Positions 36,101 through 47,545 of a DNA stretch of 64,000 nucleotides are shown here, piece after piece. The notes under the pieces are model-generated. The model was not told where the DNA came from. It saw nothing but the letters and a program-made list of their open reading frames with translations, and did not search any database. Every line of letters starts with the position of its first letter. The first letter of the stretch is position 1. A program made the translations under genes and the position numbers. Source of the stretch: Chrysogorgia sp. JL179-B06 (Eukaryota > Cnidaria > Anthozoa > Scleralcyonacea > Chrysogorgiidae); contig JAYKKM010000072.1 in the NCBI GenBank assembly GCA_035772405.1, forward strand, positions 1,018,501-1,082,500, given 5' to 3'.

Positions 36101-39100
36101 TTTTGCTATATAGTGTGTTTACAAAGTGTTCAAGGAGCTCGATTTCTTAAACTTTTAAACTTTTGGCCTTTAAATTTTGTCTGACGGGATGTAAACAATG
36201 TCTGGCGCTAGGAATAGGTTTACGTTGGAGGAAGTATTGGGAATTCTGGATGAAAATTATGCTATTCCAGGTGATGGCGAGAACTCAGATATTGATTCTG
36301 AGTTTTCTGACTTGGATGCCGACTTTCCCGACGATGAAGAAGTGCCACTTGTCCTAGACGATGTTGATTTTGTTGAGTCTGACAACGAAGAAGAACCGGT
36401 TACAGTCACCGCTGAGGCTTGTCAAGCAGGGCGATTACCAGCGTTTGACTTTACTGACATTGAGTGGGCTGATGAAGCCAGTGGTGAACCATCTCAGCGT
36501 GGAAAATTCAGACAACAGGTAGGTCCAACCACAGTTCTTCGAAAAGAAGCAACTGCTCTTGATTTTTTTCAGTTGTTGTTCACTATGAACATTGTGAAGG
36601 CAATTGTACTTCAGACCAACAAGTATGCTCTGCAATGCCTTGAAGCTAATCCAAGTTTTCAGAATGTTACTGAGGTAGAGCTGATGGCATATCTTGGTTT
36701 GGTGATTGCCATGGGAATGCACCATGTTCCTAGTGTTCGAGACTACTGGTCAACTGACTGGGTGTTAGCAGTACCAGCACTAGCTCGAGTAATGCCTGTC
36801 AAACGTTATGAACTGATAACTCGGTTCCTACATGTGAATGACAATGCCACAATGCCAGCAAGGGGAAGTCCTAACTTTGACAAACTGTACAAAGTAAGAC
36901 CTTTCATAGAAACCATTCGGGCCAACTTTGCATCTCAATATATGCCTCACAAACAACTGTCTGTTGATGAAGCGATGATCAAGTTCAAAGGTCGAACATC
37001 GCTAAAACAGTACATGCCCAAGAAACCAATCAAAAGGGGGATAAAAATGTGGTGCAGAGCAGACAGTGTCAATGGGTATTTATGTGACTTGGACATCTAT
37101 ACAGGAAAAACTGCAGAGGGCATTCAGAACAACCTTGGGTTCACAGTCGTGACAAAATTATGTACAAGTATTTTTGGAAAATGGCATCAAGTGTTTTTTG
37201 ACAATTTCTTCACAAGCTTGGAACTGGTGCAAAGTCTGTTTACTAACAAGACACTTTCATGTGGAACTGTTAGGTCAGGAAGAAAGGGTTTCCCACAAGA
37301 AATGTTCAACAAGAAATTGAACAACAAATTGCCACGAGGTAGTGCTACATTCCGCTTCAAGGGGCCCATTGTCGCAGTGACCTGGATGGACAACAGGGTG
37401 GTGAATGCTGTCTCAACTATGGAGACACCGACAGGCAATGCAATGAAACCAGTAAAACGGCGAAAGAAAGATGGGGACCAGGTGGACATCCAATGCCCGG
37501 AGCTAATTTCTACCTACAACAGCTACATGGGTGGAGTCGACAGGAATGACCAAATGAAATCCTACTACGCAATCAGATGTCGAACCAGAAAGTGGTGGCA
37601 CAGAATCTTTTTTGACCTGATTGACCGCTGTGTTGTGAATGGTCATATCCTTGAATCAGAGTCTCCAAATCACAAGAAGAGAAGTTTGAAAGATTTTCGG
37701 TCAGATCTTGTCAAACAACTTATTGGTGATTTCACTTCTCAGAAAAGACCTGGTCGCCCCTCGATGGAAACTCTTCCTCGCTTTACCGAAAGGCATTTTC
37801 CTAGCTGTTTGCCTGCTAACGAGAAAGGCAGAACAAAGGAGAGAAGGTGTGCAGTATGTTCAACGAAAGAAAAGCCAAAGAAGTCCTCCTACTATTGTGA
37901 AGATTGTGATGTAGGATTGTGTCCAGCACCCTGCTTCCGTATTTACCACACCAGATAGTAGGGGATTTAGATGTTGCTATGGAAACAGTACAGTTGCTGA
38001 TGCTATAGTAGTTATGAACAGTATGAACTAAATATTATTTTAGTTTCATTCTTTATTATAATATTCTGTGCATGAAATACCAAAAATAACAATTATTCAT
38101 TTTTTGGTCTATTTTTAGAATGTTTATTGTTCCGATTGTTATGTAATTTCCTAGATTTATAGTGACAAATAATGTTATAATATATTGAAATGATATATCA
38201 TTAGAATGCCTGAAAACTGGTCTTTCTTGTAAGAGGTTTCTTACAATTATTGTAGCTGCAGGGGAATCTCTGACTGCCCTTACAACTATTTCAAAAGATC
38301 AAAATATAGAAACAGCGATGATTGGCAGCTCCTGTTGCCATGGAAACAATCACTGTTGTCCTCTGAATATTATTAATGATTCCCTATCATCTGGGCATCA
38401 ATTTGATATATAGCGTTCACAGGTGTATAGCTAGACTACCTTTATACTAAGGCTAACAACAATGCAACTCAAAATATAATTTTTTTTCTGAAAAAAATCT
38501 ATCCGTCAAAGGGTTAAAAGTCGTTTAAAAACATCAGTTTACCTTTGGTGATCATTTCCTGTATTTTCAAAAACCAAAAGCAACAGATCTTACCTTAGTT
38601 GTCTTTTTGACATCCTTCTTTTGTCTAACTTTATCCTTTGCAGACCTGAATAAAGTACACAGGACATTGTTAAATTGAAGTGTGCTTGTAAAAGACAAAC
38701 ATTACAATAGGAATTACAGTAAAATGATGGCAGCAACCCTTTTGGAGTTGTGAGTTTTCTAACTGTGGCGGTTTACTTGTTTTTTCCCAGACAGTTTTTT
38801 TTACCCAAACTTCCTCACCCTGGCAGCATCCAGAAACACATCAAGCAGTTTCTCTCAGACAATTCATTGTTCTCATAGGTTCATTACCTCAAACAATGTA
38901 GGTAGAAAAGTTAGTCATCACAGAGAAAAAGCAAGCAATGTTATTAAATTGTGTAAAAAAAGTAGAGTGCTGCGTAGACAGTGTTTTGAATATATAGCAA
39001 GGTGAAAAGGTAAACTGCCAAGAATTTAGTAACAAAATACTGACGTTTCGAGCGGAGCCCTTATTAAATGTTTGGTGTCAGATGTGACAGATTGTTCACC

Positions 39101-42100
39101 AATGCCAGAACATACATGAACAAGATGCCCACTAGGGAATTAACTTGGGCTACTTGTGCTTAATTGTGTCCTGTAAAACACACAATAGAACAGACAGAAA
39201 TCAATGTTCTCTTTGCAAATTCCTCAATTTGCAACCCTAGGTAAGGTACAGCTGCTAACCGTAATCGGTGTGTGCGATTGTAAGCGTGTTTACATTCCTT
39301 GTGAATCTTATCACAACTTTACTACCGTATATTTCTTTGGATAGTTTGAACACTGGAGCAATAGTGAACAAAGATGATGCATGAAGATGAGCACACCGTG
39401 TGGTTTTGCAAAGCCTTTCGGGATGATGCAATAATTGCAATTTGTCAACCCAAAAAATAATACAGAAACGCTGCTGAAACCTCGACTCAGCTACCACAGG
39501 TACTACTTTAGCAGAGTAATAACTATTTTTTTTGTCATGCTATCATTAATAATAATAATAATAATAGACGTATTAGGAGCATTATACAAGTCTCAATGCT
39601 CTTACAACAATATATTCTTAAATTTACTGATAAAACTTATTACAGTTTCGTTATAAGATAAAGCCTACTACATATATTACCACTATGAACAAAAAAAACA
39701 AATTATTAATTTAAAAAAAGAAAAGTCTTAACTGCTGACTTAAAATTACCCAACATATCAAAGCTTCTAATTTCCTGTGGTAATGAATTCCACAGTTTTG
39801 GTGCCGAAACCGAGAACGCTCTGTTTTGGATTTTGGCTCAATTAGCACCTAGGTTGGTTTTCAGTCACTACTGGCAAGATTTAAATGCCTTTGCTTTAAA
39901 CATCCGTGTCTAACATTCCTCTATCGTGGCGCATAATGATCTATTGCTTCACTCTACGGCCATATCCAGGGGGTTTGAGAAGTCACCATCAAAACTTACC
40001 GAATAGCTTGTTCTCTTTGAGCCTTTCGCACTTCAGGCTTCTGGTTTCTTTTGGCTATTATATTTTCCAAAGTCGCTCCCTGGATGGCTCGCTGGAATTT
40101 CACATTTCGTCTAGTCCTCTTCTTAGCGACTTCTTCAATTGAGCCTTTCTTGTTTTTCCGTCGATATAACACAGTCCACGAGATTTTACGAGGATTTCTC
40201 TTCATGAGAAATGAGCGTTCACACTTTTTACTCAAAAAATTGAAGCACTAGAAGGATTAGGCATTGTGGTTACCAGTAAATTGTATCAAAGCTCTGAGGG
40301 ACTGATGTTCAATGGCAGGTCATAGCAAACTACATTTTTACACGTGTTCGCTTAGTTTATTAGGGAATGGGTATGGGTACGCTGGTACACGTACCACGAA
40401 CATTTTTTGAAAACAGACTATATATTTTAGGCATCATTTGTTTGCTTAAAAAGGATCCTTCAACAAAGCCGTTATTGTTTATTACTGCATATTTCATTCA
40501 CTGATATCATAAATAGTAGAGGAAAATTTTGGATTTCAAGTTTATGGGCTTAACTGTTTAATGAATATTTCCATTTATACAGTTACAGTTGTTATTGTTT
40601 ATAGCTTGAATGAGTTGCTAATGTATAATACGCTAATAAAATTGAAATTCAACCACACACACTAAGTATTTCACTAAACTTTTTTAGTGAACCTGTATTA
40701 AAGAGGCCCAACCTGTATTAAAGAGGCCCAACCTAGCCAACTTTACTAATACAGGTTGGACTATCCAAACACAGGGGGACAATCTCATACCATTGTTGTG
40801 CTTGCTGAGATTACAACCGCTTTTTGAGCATGTGCATATACAATCTAAGCACAAGGACAATCTCCATCACACGGAGGTATATAATTGTCGGAATTTTGTC
40901 ACTTATATGCAAATAACCATATAAATTTATTTATTTAGCTTCGCATCTAAAAAATACATAGAAGAAGCAGGGTCTTATGATTGCACATGCGTATAACAGT
41001 CAATTACTAGTCCCACATGCTTAGTCTCGCTTACAATTAGTATACTAATTTAGCAATTTGGCTAAGGGAGTCGAGGGTGGGGGTTCCAGGGGGTTAGAAA
41101 ACTAATTTGCGGGGGTTAGAAAACTCATTAGGCAGGGGGTTAGTGTTACGATCTTTATTGTTTTGGGGTTAGTGGTTATTTGCATGGTTAAGTTTCAAAA
41201 TTCTGATGATTATATAGCTCTCACACAGGGACAATCCACCACACTAGCCATATTGGATAATATAGTTATACAGTGAACTATCTCTAAGGCAGATACCTTT
41301 GGGGCCAAATTTGTTGTCCGCCTTAGGGAAGTGTCCGCCTTAGCGAGTTTTATTATAGTAAATAATGTAGAAGCGGCAGATATTATGTGTCCACCTTAGA
41401 GAGATGTCCGCCTTAGAGGGGTGTCCGCTTAAGCCTGGTTTCCATTTGGTCGCTACGATTTCAACGGTGTCATAGTGGTCGATGTAATAGAGTTTCATAA
41501 TATCTTGTCTTTTGTATGCAAAGCACTCTTTACTGATTGAAGAGATAGATAGACATTATAATTCTTACATCGGCCAATATGACACCGTTGCTAGACAGAG
41601 TTCACGGATAAGAGCCTAAGATGGACATCTGAATCCTAACATTATTACTTTGAAAGAGAACTTACCTTTCCGTCCAGGCGAATGAAACGTTTCCCATGGC
41701 CCGGGTAAATCTTGTACCCGCTATAGTTACACACCTCCAACCTAGCGAGAATGAGTGAAGAAACAAAAAATAACTATCACACGTTAATACGTTTAATTAG
41801 TGAAACGTTTATTAGTTGGTGAAATTGTACTGAAATGAAGCTCAAAATACACCATGCACGAAATGGTTAAATCTATTTTACAGATAAGATACAAGCAAAC
41901 AAGCTTGGCTCTTATTTGTTAAAGAAAAGAAAGCGAATCGTTTGGACAAAACATCTTTCATGTAAGAGCAGCACTGGATCGAGGTGCCATTATCGCCAGA
42001 CGATGTTGGTCAAACTATCTGCTCATTTTCAAATATAAAGCTTGTTAGAAATTTTTCAATAAATCAGGCTTAGCTCTACTCAAATAAGTTGAAGAACATT

Positions 42101-42148
42101 CATTCTTTTGTAAAGGATTGAAAAGGATTCTTTCTTTACTTACTTCAT
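33161..42148 (-). CDS. RPL24: 60S ribosomal protein L24 (eL24), complete gene
   Basis: Large-subunit ribosomal protein eL24. Five coding exons in transcript order: 42148-42144 (ATG AA), 41741-41666, 40247-40000, 38645-38594 and 33244-33161. Phases are 2, 0, 2, 0 and all have GT-AG ends. The product is 154 residues; the human protein has 157. Diagnostic segments are [14 protein letters not shown] (residues 8-21), [37 protein letters not shown] and the C-terminal VGGKR. Exon 1 codes only ATG AA, a common layout for ribosomal protein genes. A pyrimidine tract CTTTTT at 42180-42175 could be the 5'-TOP transcription start, about 32 bases before the ATG. The last intron (33245-38593, 5349 bp) is filled with transposons, listed separately, yet the coding sequence is undamaged. 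Confidence 0.96.
33367..34175. mobile_element. Non-autonomous DNA transposon, CAGGGTCTGAAATT ends
   Basis: The inverted ends CAGGGTCTGAAATTT and AAATTTCAGACCCTG are bounded by TAGTG at 33362-33366 and 34176-34180. Inside are scattered gggatacca-type repeats in both orientations and no transposase. The ends resemble hAT MITEs, but only a 5-bp duplication is visible where hAT usually gives 8. It lies in RPL24 intron 4. Confidence 0.75.
34245..34995. repeat. Imperfect foldback element, about 750 bp
   Basis: Arms of about 250 bp: ggttaattgttgttttggaaaccaac near 34272 and its complement near 34950, then aagtctttgtttc-like and gatggaag segments matched in inverse order. The loop has no recognised coding sequence. 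It lies in RPL24 intron 4. Confidence 0.7.
35069..35923. mobile_element. Non-autonomous hAT element carrying a 17-bp tandem array
   Basis: The ends CAGGGCCGGATTAAC and GTTAATCCGGCCCTG are flanked by an exact 8-bp duplication TTCACCAA (35061-35068 and 35924-35931). More than half of the element is a tandem array (listed next). It has no transposase and is non-coding. It lies in RPL24 intron 4. Confidence 0.9.
35325..35815. repeat. 17-bp minisatellite inside the hAT element
   Basis: About 28 copies of gggcgaggcccttaaat drift to gcgcgaggcccctaaat toward the right. The change from cttaaatggg to cctaaatgcg occurs stepwise, which records the order of unit duplication. Each unit contains the interrupted palindrome GGGCGAGGCCC or a decayed form of it. 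Confidence 0.9.
35971..38513 (+). mobile_element. Complete piggyBac transposon
   Basis: 2543 bp flanked by the piggyBac target site TTAA on both sides (35967-35970 and 38514-38517). The inverted ends are CCCTTTGACG and CGTCAAAGGG. It contains one intact transposase frame at 36198-37958. It sits in RPL24 intron 4, 40 bp from the neighbouring hAT element, in the opposite orientation to RPL24. Confidence 0.95.
36198..37958 (+). CDS. piggyBac transposase, intact
   Basis: 586-residue DDE transposase (DDE_Tnp_1_7 type, PGBD4-like) that cuts and pastes the surrounding element into TTAA sites in the nucleus. The acidic N-terminal region (20-100) is followed by the catalytic core. Asp257 (SVDEAMIKF), Asp335 (FFDNFFTS) and Asp448 with Asp451 (GGVDRNDQM) match the catalytic aspartates of the family. 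The C-terminus is a Cys-rich ribbon (CAVC, CEDC, CPAPC) as expected for the element-end-binding domain. There is no internal stop, frameshift or intron. The start is the first ATG of the frame and gives the normal family length of 550-600 residues. The intact frame between intact ends means a recently active, possibly still mobile copy. A domesticated PGBD gene is less likely because the TTAA-flanked ends remain. Confidence 0.96.
   Translation: MSGARNRFTLEEVLGILDENYAIPGDGENSDIDSEFSDLDADFPDDEEVPLVLDDVDFVESDNEEEPVTVTAEACQAGRLPAFDFTDIEWADEASGEPSQRGKFRQQVGPTTVLRKEATALDFFQLLFTMNIVKAIVLQTNKYALQCLEANPSFQNVTEVELMAYLGLVIAMGMHHVPSVRDYWSTDWVLAVPALARVMPVKRYELITRFLHVNDNATMPARGSPNFDKLYKVRPFIETIRANFASQYMPHKQLSVDEAMIKFKGRTSLKQYMPKKPIKRGIKMWCRADSVNGYLCDLDIYTGKTAEGIQNNLGFTVVTKLCTSIFGKWHQVFFDNFFTSLELVQSLFTNKTLSCGTVRSGRKGFPQEMFNKKLNNKLPRGSATFRFKGPIVAVTWMDNRVVNAVSTMETPTGNAMKPVKRRKKDGDQVDIQCPELISTYNSYMGGVDRNDQMKSYYAIRCRTRKWWHRIFFDLIDRCVVNGHILESESPNHKKRSLKDFRSDLVKQLIGDFTSQKRPGRPSMETLPRFTERHFPSCLPANEKGRTKERRCAVCSTKEKPKKSSYYCEDCDVGLCPAPCFRIYHTR
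38940..39070. repeat. Copy of a dispersed repeat with a Penelope-tail-like end
   Basis: gtagagtgctgcgtagacag and ggtaaactgccaagaattta recur near 62730 and, inverted, near 17690. It ends in ctgacgtttcgagcgg, which resembles the end motif of the Penelope fragments but lacks a complete hammerhead core. It lies in RPL24 intron 3. Confidence 0.55.
40300..41640. repeat. Repeat-rich RPL24 intron 2
   Basis: Holds a duplicated cctgtattaaagaggcccaa unit with an inverted partner (40695-40758). It also holds ggggttagaaaac-type segments that recur at 24470 and 24725, and a block of ccgccttagngag repeats (41275-41435). No coding exon other than those of RPL24 is seen. Confidence 0.5.
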
Positions 42149-42199
42149 TTCTGCTTTGAAAACGAAGAGCGGATAAAAAGAACGAACGAGGGATAATCG

Positions 42200-44525
42200 G
42201 GAACAATAGTAACAGCAAAACTAATCCCCACTTGATCCCAATTTGACTGGGCAGCTATGGTTCCATGGATTTCTCTGAATTACACCACTGACCAGCATAG
42301 GAAGCAGAGCCCAGCTGAAATTCTGAAGTGGGTGGCTGAGCAACCATAATAATCAGCACAAACCTAATTTATTTTATAATACTAATTTATTAATTAATAT
42401 TAGAGAGGAATTCGAGTTTGAATACCCCGCTCGTACCCAGTACCCGCGCGTAAACCAGGACGAGCCTGTAAACTGGAGGAACAACAAGACGTTTCAAGAC
42501 ATTTCAAGACAGCATTCAAGATCGTTTCGGTATAATATATCATTTATACACCCTCCGCTCGGGGAATTCGTCGAAATATTACCCCTCGGGTAATATTTCG
42601 TCAAATTCCCCTCGCTCTGTATAGATCAGTAAATCGATGTTTACATACCCACAAATTTGATCCATATTAATTAATAATAGTGATCCATTTCAGACTTTGC
42701 CTTCTCTGTTAGACCTATCTGGAGACTGGTGCAAAACCTGCACCTGGCACTGCAACCTGCACCATCAACTTTTATTTTTTATTAACTTTTATTAACTTTT
42801 TTATTAACTTTTATTAATTTTTATATTATTTTAAAATTTATTAACCATTTGTAATACCAATTATTCTAATTAGCATAAACACACGACCCCACAAGCGACA
42901 AGCTTTAACTTTTATCGTGTTTAAATAAAAATTTATTGTATTGTATTGTATTGTACCTGCAGTTTAAACCGTCCAATTTCATTATGCATTCATTATGCAT
43001 TTCATTTAGGAGGATAAAATAAATTGTCCAATAGAGTGAGTATTTTCTGCATAAATTAGTTTTAGTATAAAAATTACGTGTGCTGATTGGCGAGCTAGCG
43101 TTTTTTCAAGATGACCTCCAGCCGATTTGTCAAAGTGACAGTATTTTTGAAGTATTTTTGAAGGAAATGCTGTTCCTAAGAGTGGAAAAATGTGTATTTA
43201 TACTAAAACAATTATTCACCTCAGGCTCAGTGAATATCGGTGAATAAAAACATCGACTTCGTCTCGGTTTTTATTCACCGATATTCACCTCGCCTTCGGC
43301 AAATAATTGTTAAATATTAATTACGAGTATTTTCTGTATAAATTAGTAAAACACAGCGATTTTTTTCACAGAAGCATAGTGCTATACCGAAACTATAGCT
43401 GGTCAGAGGAAGAAGTTTATAATCTTTTCCCAGTTTCATGCAGTCCATCTATGCATAGGGATCTATGACAGACCATTTTTCTTTACTTTTGTGCCATCAG
43501 CCATGTACGTCAGATGCCCTTGTGTGCCATTGCCATCTTGAATAAAATTCAATTGGAGTTTTGATCATTGTGATGAAGATTTTGTCTGACCAAAGTTAAG
43601 AAATTTAAGCAGCATTAAACAGGAGAATATCCAGGGCCTATAGTTTCTATTAATTTCAATCGGCCAATTTATCGGTGGTTACCGAGATTTGTCAACAGGC
43701 CGAATTCCCAACACTAGCATTTGCTGCAAAACATAACATTGTTTGGCAAACATAATGTGATCATTAACCATCAGTTATAAGCAAGATGGAATTTGAGTTA
43801 AAATATGAAAAATGAAATACTATTGATGAAAGTAAGAAATAAAAAAATTTCACCAAACAAGAAATACGACGTGTTAAACATGTAATCGATTACCTGATAA
43901 TCGATCAGCCTAAAAGTTGCCGATTGATGGCTTCTACCAATGAATTTCCAATTATCCGCTCATCGTTAATCTAGTTCAGATCATCATTCTCACAAATAAA
44001 ATGAGAATAATTTTTAATGGATCAACTGTTGAATGATTTCCTGTTGATTCTTAGTATATGCAATGTATATATTATAATGTATATAAAAATCCTCTCCAAG
44101 TTCATCTAAGGTCATCAACTCTCATCATTCTCTGATCCTAATCTAAGCAACATACTTAACAGTCAAAGTTTGAAGTTAAGAGTGAAGGTGAAAAGGATAC
44201 ATGGACGAACTGAGCTTTTCAAGCTATTAAAACAGTAAGATAATGACAATAAAACACAAACTTCAGTACATCAATTCTCACACAATAAATAGATGTTGTA
44301 TACAGTACTTGTATACCGTATTTGACAAGTTAATTGACTGTGCTAACCTGGCACATTTTAAATTTTCAATAAAACAAGTGGTGGGCACTTATGTGAGCCA
44401 TTTGTGTTTATGCATGAGCACAGTGCCACAGCATTATTTTTGCGAAACAAATCAAATTGAGTAAAGTACTAGCTGGATTTACTTGCATTAAATTTTACAT
44501 AAATTAAAGCACTCTTTTACTATTT
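42200..44525. other. Upstream of RPL24: repeats, no gene recognised
   Basis: Contains small foldbacks (about 42545-42605, tcggggaattcgtcgaaata and complement; about 43215-43310, gaatatcggtgaataaaaac and complement). A LINE-like 3' tail (ttattgtattgtattgta near 42940) follows a run of attaactttt repeats. No supported coding exon. Confidence 0.5.
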
Positions 44526-44703
44526 TATAGACCTCTTTCATATTAATGGCGGCCAGTCTAAATATTATTTTATATACATGCAAATTCATTACAAAGCAAA
44601 GATTCTTTGGAATTAGACACACGAACAAGGTCAGCAAGGTTAATTTCAATGAATATAAAAGAATATTTAATTTAGGTGCCATTATGAAAGATTGAGGTCT
44701 ATT
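44526..44703. repeat. Foldback MITE, second copy
   Basis: Same family as 30533-30719: begins tagacctctttcatatta and ends attatgaaagattgaggtct, with ataaaagaatattta in the arms. It lies just downstream of the CCDC28 stop codon. Confidence 0.75.
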
Positions 44704-44743
44704 GCTAAATACATATAATCATTATACATGACATACATAAAGT

Positions 44744-46711
44744 TCAAAAATTATCTTCATCAAACTCATCAAAATCTAATTCTGAGTTGCGACTCGCTTT
44801 GGTCACCATGAAACAATAAGTCTCCAACTTCTTCATGTAGGTCCGAGGAATTATTTTTTTTAGAAACAGGGAGTGGGTATAACTGGTCAAATATGATACT
44901 ACATAATTATATTAATGTGCTTCAATTAACGGTTGCACCTTCCTGAATACAGTACACAGCATTAATGACAAAAAACAAACTGAAATGGCTTACATCCTTC
45001 ATTAATCTCTCCAGGTTTTTATTCCTACCAACTTCTTCATGTTCTTTCCTAATATTGAAAGAGCAAAAGCGAAATGTTAGAAATTGACACTAAAGTACAT
45101 TTTTGCTGGTGTATAGCAATCTTTTGTAGACTTTTTTTGGTAATTAGTACCATATAACAAATTAAATAAAGTCTACAGCAGTACAGGAATGTATCATGTT
45201 ATATCACTTCTTTAACCTATTCATTACATTTTGAAAACATACTGACATCAACTATAACATAATTCAAAATAATTCTGTAAACCATGTAAAAGCAACAGGC
45301 TATAGATTATTACAATATAGATTTTAGGATTTTGGTGACATAATTAATATTAAAACTACCAACAGGCCAGGGCGCATTGGCATGCTGGTGCGCAATTACA
45401 CCAAGATTGGTGTGAGGTCTCACGGAGCATAATTATTTGACGTAATGGGATATAGCGAACTTGCTTTACAGTAATATTTTTTAATTTCTTAAACATAATT
45501 ATTAATTTCCTTTCAAATAAGCTTTTGGTAATAAACCACCGTCATTGCGATTCAATGGGGCGTGGGTGCTGTTCATATGCCAAGCCTCCAGACAATGTCT
45601 CTGAATGGTATTGCAGATTAGTGGTAATAATTTTGGAATTTTCCCATGCTCATGGTTGGTTACACACACACATGCTCTGACAAAGCAGAATTTTCCTTTT
45701 TTGAAAAGAAAATAGCCTTTTGGTGTTCTTTTAAACACGTACAAAACTGACATTTAGTCTGACCGATGTACTCCTGATCACAGACATTGCACGGAATGGA
45801 ATAAATAGCGTCTTCCATCTGTTCCTTCTAAATTTACTGATGTATAAATCCTAATCCTAACTGTAATCCTAACATTAATTCTTACCCTAGCACCCCACCT
45901 AGTAGAGTTTTATCCTAACTCTAGCCCCCCCCACCCCCCCCCCCCCCCCCCCCCCGCTTGGAATTTCTGATGTAACATGTGCTAAATTGCATACAAGCTG
46001 TATCTATGATGGTTCAAATGAAGCCCCTGTGGCCCATCACATACTGACACACTCTCGTACAGCTACAGAGGTGCTTGGTTTTGACATGACCCATGCAGCC
46101 AAACCAACCATCTAGGTTGAAAGCCCATGCAGAGGCGTAGCCAGGATTTTCTGTCAAGGGGGGGGCCAGGAAAAACCTAGGGGGGTGCAGCCTAACTGAG
46201 GCAAATGAAGCAAATTTTCTCAGGGGGGGGGCAGGAATTGTGCCAGGGGGCCTCTTCAGAACACCTGGTGCCAACCTAATTACTGTACTGTACACACTAC
46301 ACCTGTGTGACTCTTGGACATCCAATTCAAAGTGTAGTTGAGCAAGACATTCTTGTGACTCTCTTACTTGGTCCATTTTTTCTAAAGTGCATGAATTGCC
46401 TTGAAAGGAAATGGTAATATTAAATGCTGTTTTAAAATCCTGAACAAGCAACCTTCCTTTTAAAGCCAGGGAAACCAAAACACTTTAATTGAATTCAGTT
46501 TATCCAAAGAGAGACCCTTACCAAAAGCATGCAGTTTGCCTTCATTAAAATTCCCCATTAAATCAAGCAAATCTTTCTCCATCTTTTCCACTTCGCTTGG
46601 GTCAGTGAGAAAAGAGTGCTGTTGTGAGATGGCTTGAGGACTCTGATTATCTTTTCTCGCTAATTTTCTCTTCTCCTTCGCTTCTTTTCCTTTAGGTGAC
46701 TGCGAGGCCAT
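44744..46711 (-). CDS. CCDC28: CCDC28 family coiled-coil protein
   Basis: Four exons in transcript order: 46711-46522, 46399-46303, 45048-44994 and 44827-44744 (phases 1, 2, 0), giving 141 residues. The family core is clear: HSFLTDPSEVEKMEKDLL, GKLHAFG (exon 1), MDQVRESQECLAQLHFELDV (exon 2) and NLERLMKD (exon 3). A lysine-rich N-terminus precedes it and an acidic tail (LDFDEFDEDNF) ends it. The A and B paralogues of vertebrates cannot be told apart here. CCDC28B is known as a modifier of Bardet-Biedl syndrome and as an mTORC2-associated protein; no role is shown by this sequence. The last exon start (AAG|TTG) is the least certain boundary because its acceptor lacks a good pyrimidine tract. 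A Penelope fragment and a hAT end lie in intron 2. Confidence 0.82.
45502..45820 (-). pseudogene. Penelope-like element fragment (GIY-YIG endonuclease end)
   Basis: The minus strand reads AIYSIPCNVCDQEYIGQTK, then KEHQKAIFF and LEAWHMNSTHAPLNRNDGG. This is the C-terminal GIY-YIG endonuclease region of Penelope-like retroelements. An in-frame stop and frame changes show it is dead. It lies in CCDC28 intron 2. No hammerhead-like tail follows this copy. Confidence 0.85.
45900..46260. repeat. Poly-C tract and single hAT-like end in CCDC28 intron 2
   Basis: A long C run is at 45924-45955. cagaggcgtagccaggattt at 46132 is a typical hAT left end, but no matching right end is found before exon 2, so the element is truncated or diverged. 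G runs at 46158 and 46225 add to the repeat character. Confidence 0.5.
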
Positions 46712-46914
46712 TACGAGTGCTTCACGTTATTAAAGAACTGCTATCATGTGTTGTTAAAAGAAATAATTCTGTCAAATGTAGATACAGTAATAAACGAATA
46801 TTAAAACCCCATAATAAGCCATGAGCCCGCGATAATAAGACCGCGATAATAATCGCGGGTAGCGCGGAGATAAGAGTCTGGGAACAAGCCGCGCAACTTT
46901 TCTACGCAACTTTA

Positions 46915-47110
46915 ATCACGGTGGTCGATTACCAGAAGCTTATTTGCGTCTTGTTAATAAATAACGTCATCTTCGATTTTATGTGGGTATAAATAGGGAT
47001 CCTAACTTTACAATGATCACGCCTGATGAAGACACTAGATTGGAGTGTCGAAACGTTGGGTCATGGACAGTAACTTTTACGTTCAAAAAACTTTTTAAAC
47101 CCAGAGTAGC
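46915..47110 (+). pseudogene. Penelope-like element 3' end
   Basis: Reads HGGRLPEAYLRLVNK and a stop, the C-terminal tail of the Penelope GIY-YIG ORF. About 90 bases of 3' sequence and the hammerhead-like motif (next entry) follow. It is 5'-truncated and is the same family as 54541-54900. Confidence 0.8.
47023..47062 (+). ncRNA. Hammerhead-ribozyme-like core, Penelope 3' end
   Basis: CTGATGA is followed by a GACACT/AGTGTC stem II with a 7-base loop, then GAAA, a minimal AC/GT stem III and GTC. This is the full set of conserved boxes of a type I hammerhead with the tiny stem III typical of Penelope-like elements. Helix I pairing between the flanks is poor in this copy. Confidence 0.6.
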
Positions 47111-47199
47111 TAGCGTCAAATTAGGTCTGATTTATCACCTGGTTGCGTTGGGGAATTATTTGTCAACTCTAAGTCTGACTCTCTAGAATCTAATATATT

Positions 47200-47545
47200 A
47201 TGTTAATGCTAAAACATATTACTTTAATATTAAAACATATTACTTTAATATTAAAACAGTTCAAAGATAAATTTTTCATGAATATTTAACAGCAATATTA
47301 CCCGAATAACACCATATGACGTTTACTTTCTCCACTTGTAGCTACGGGTCGTATCGACTCGTCAAATTGGGCGAATCGTAACGACCCGTATAGAGGTCAC
47401 AATATCAATGATCAAAAAAGTAAAAAACAATTCCTCTCTGACACAGCCTGTTCTATCTATACTATGTTTTTCGGAACAATTACTGTAATTTTAAAATGTT
47501 CAGAGACGGAGACGCCAAATTAAATGGCAAAGGAACTTTAATTAA
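47200..47545. other. Intergenic AT-rich stretch
   Basis: A 17-base direct repeat, attactttaatattaaaa, occurs near 47220 and 47240. No gene recognised. Confidence 0.4.

Noticed and set aside
36435..37489. Minus-strand frames of 96 and 100 residues
   Set aside because: They are antisense to the intact piggyBac transposase.
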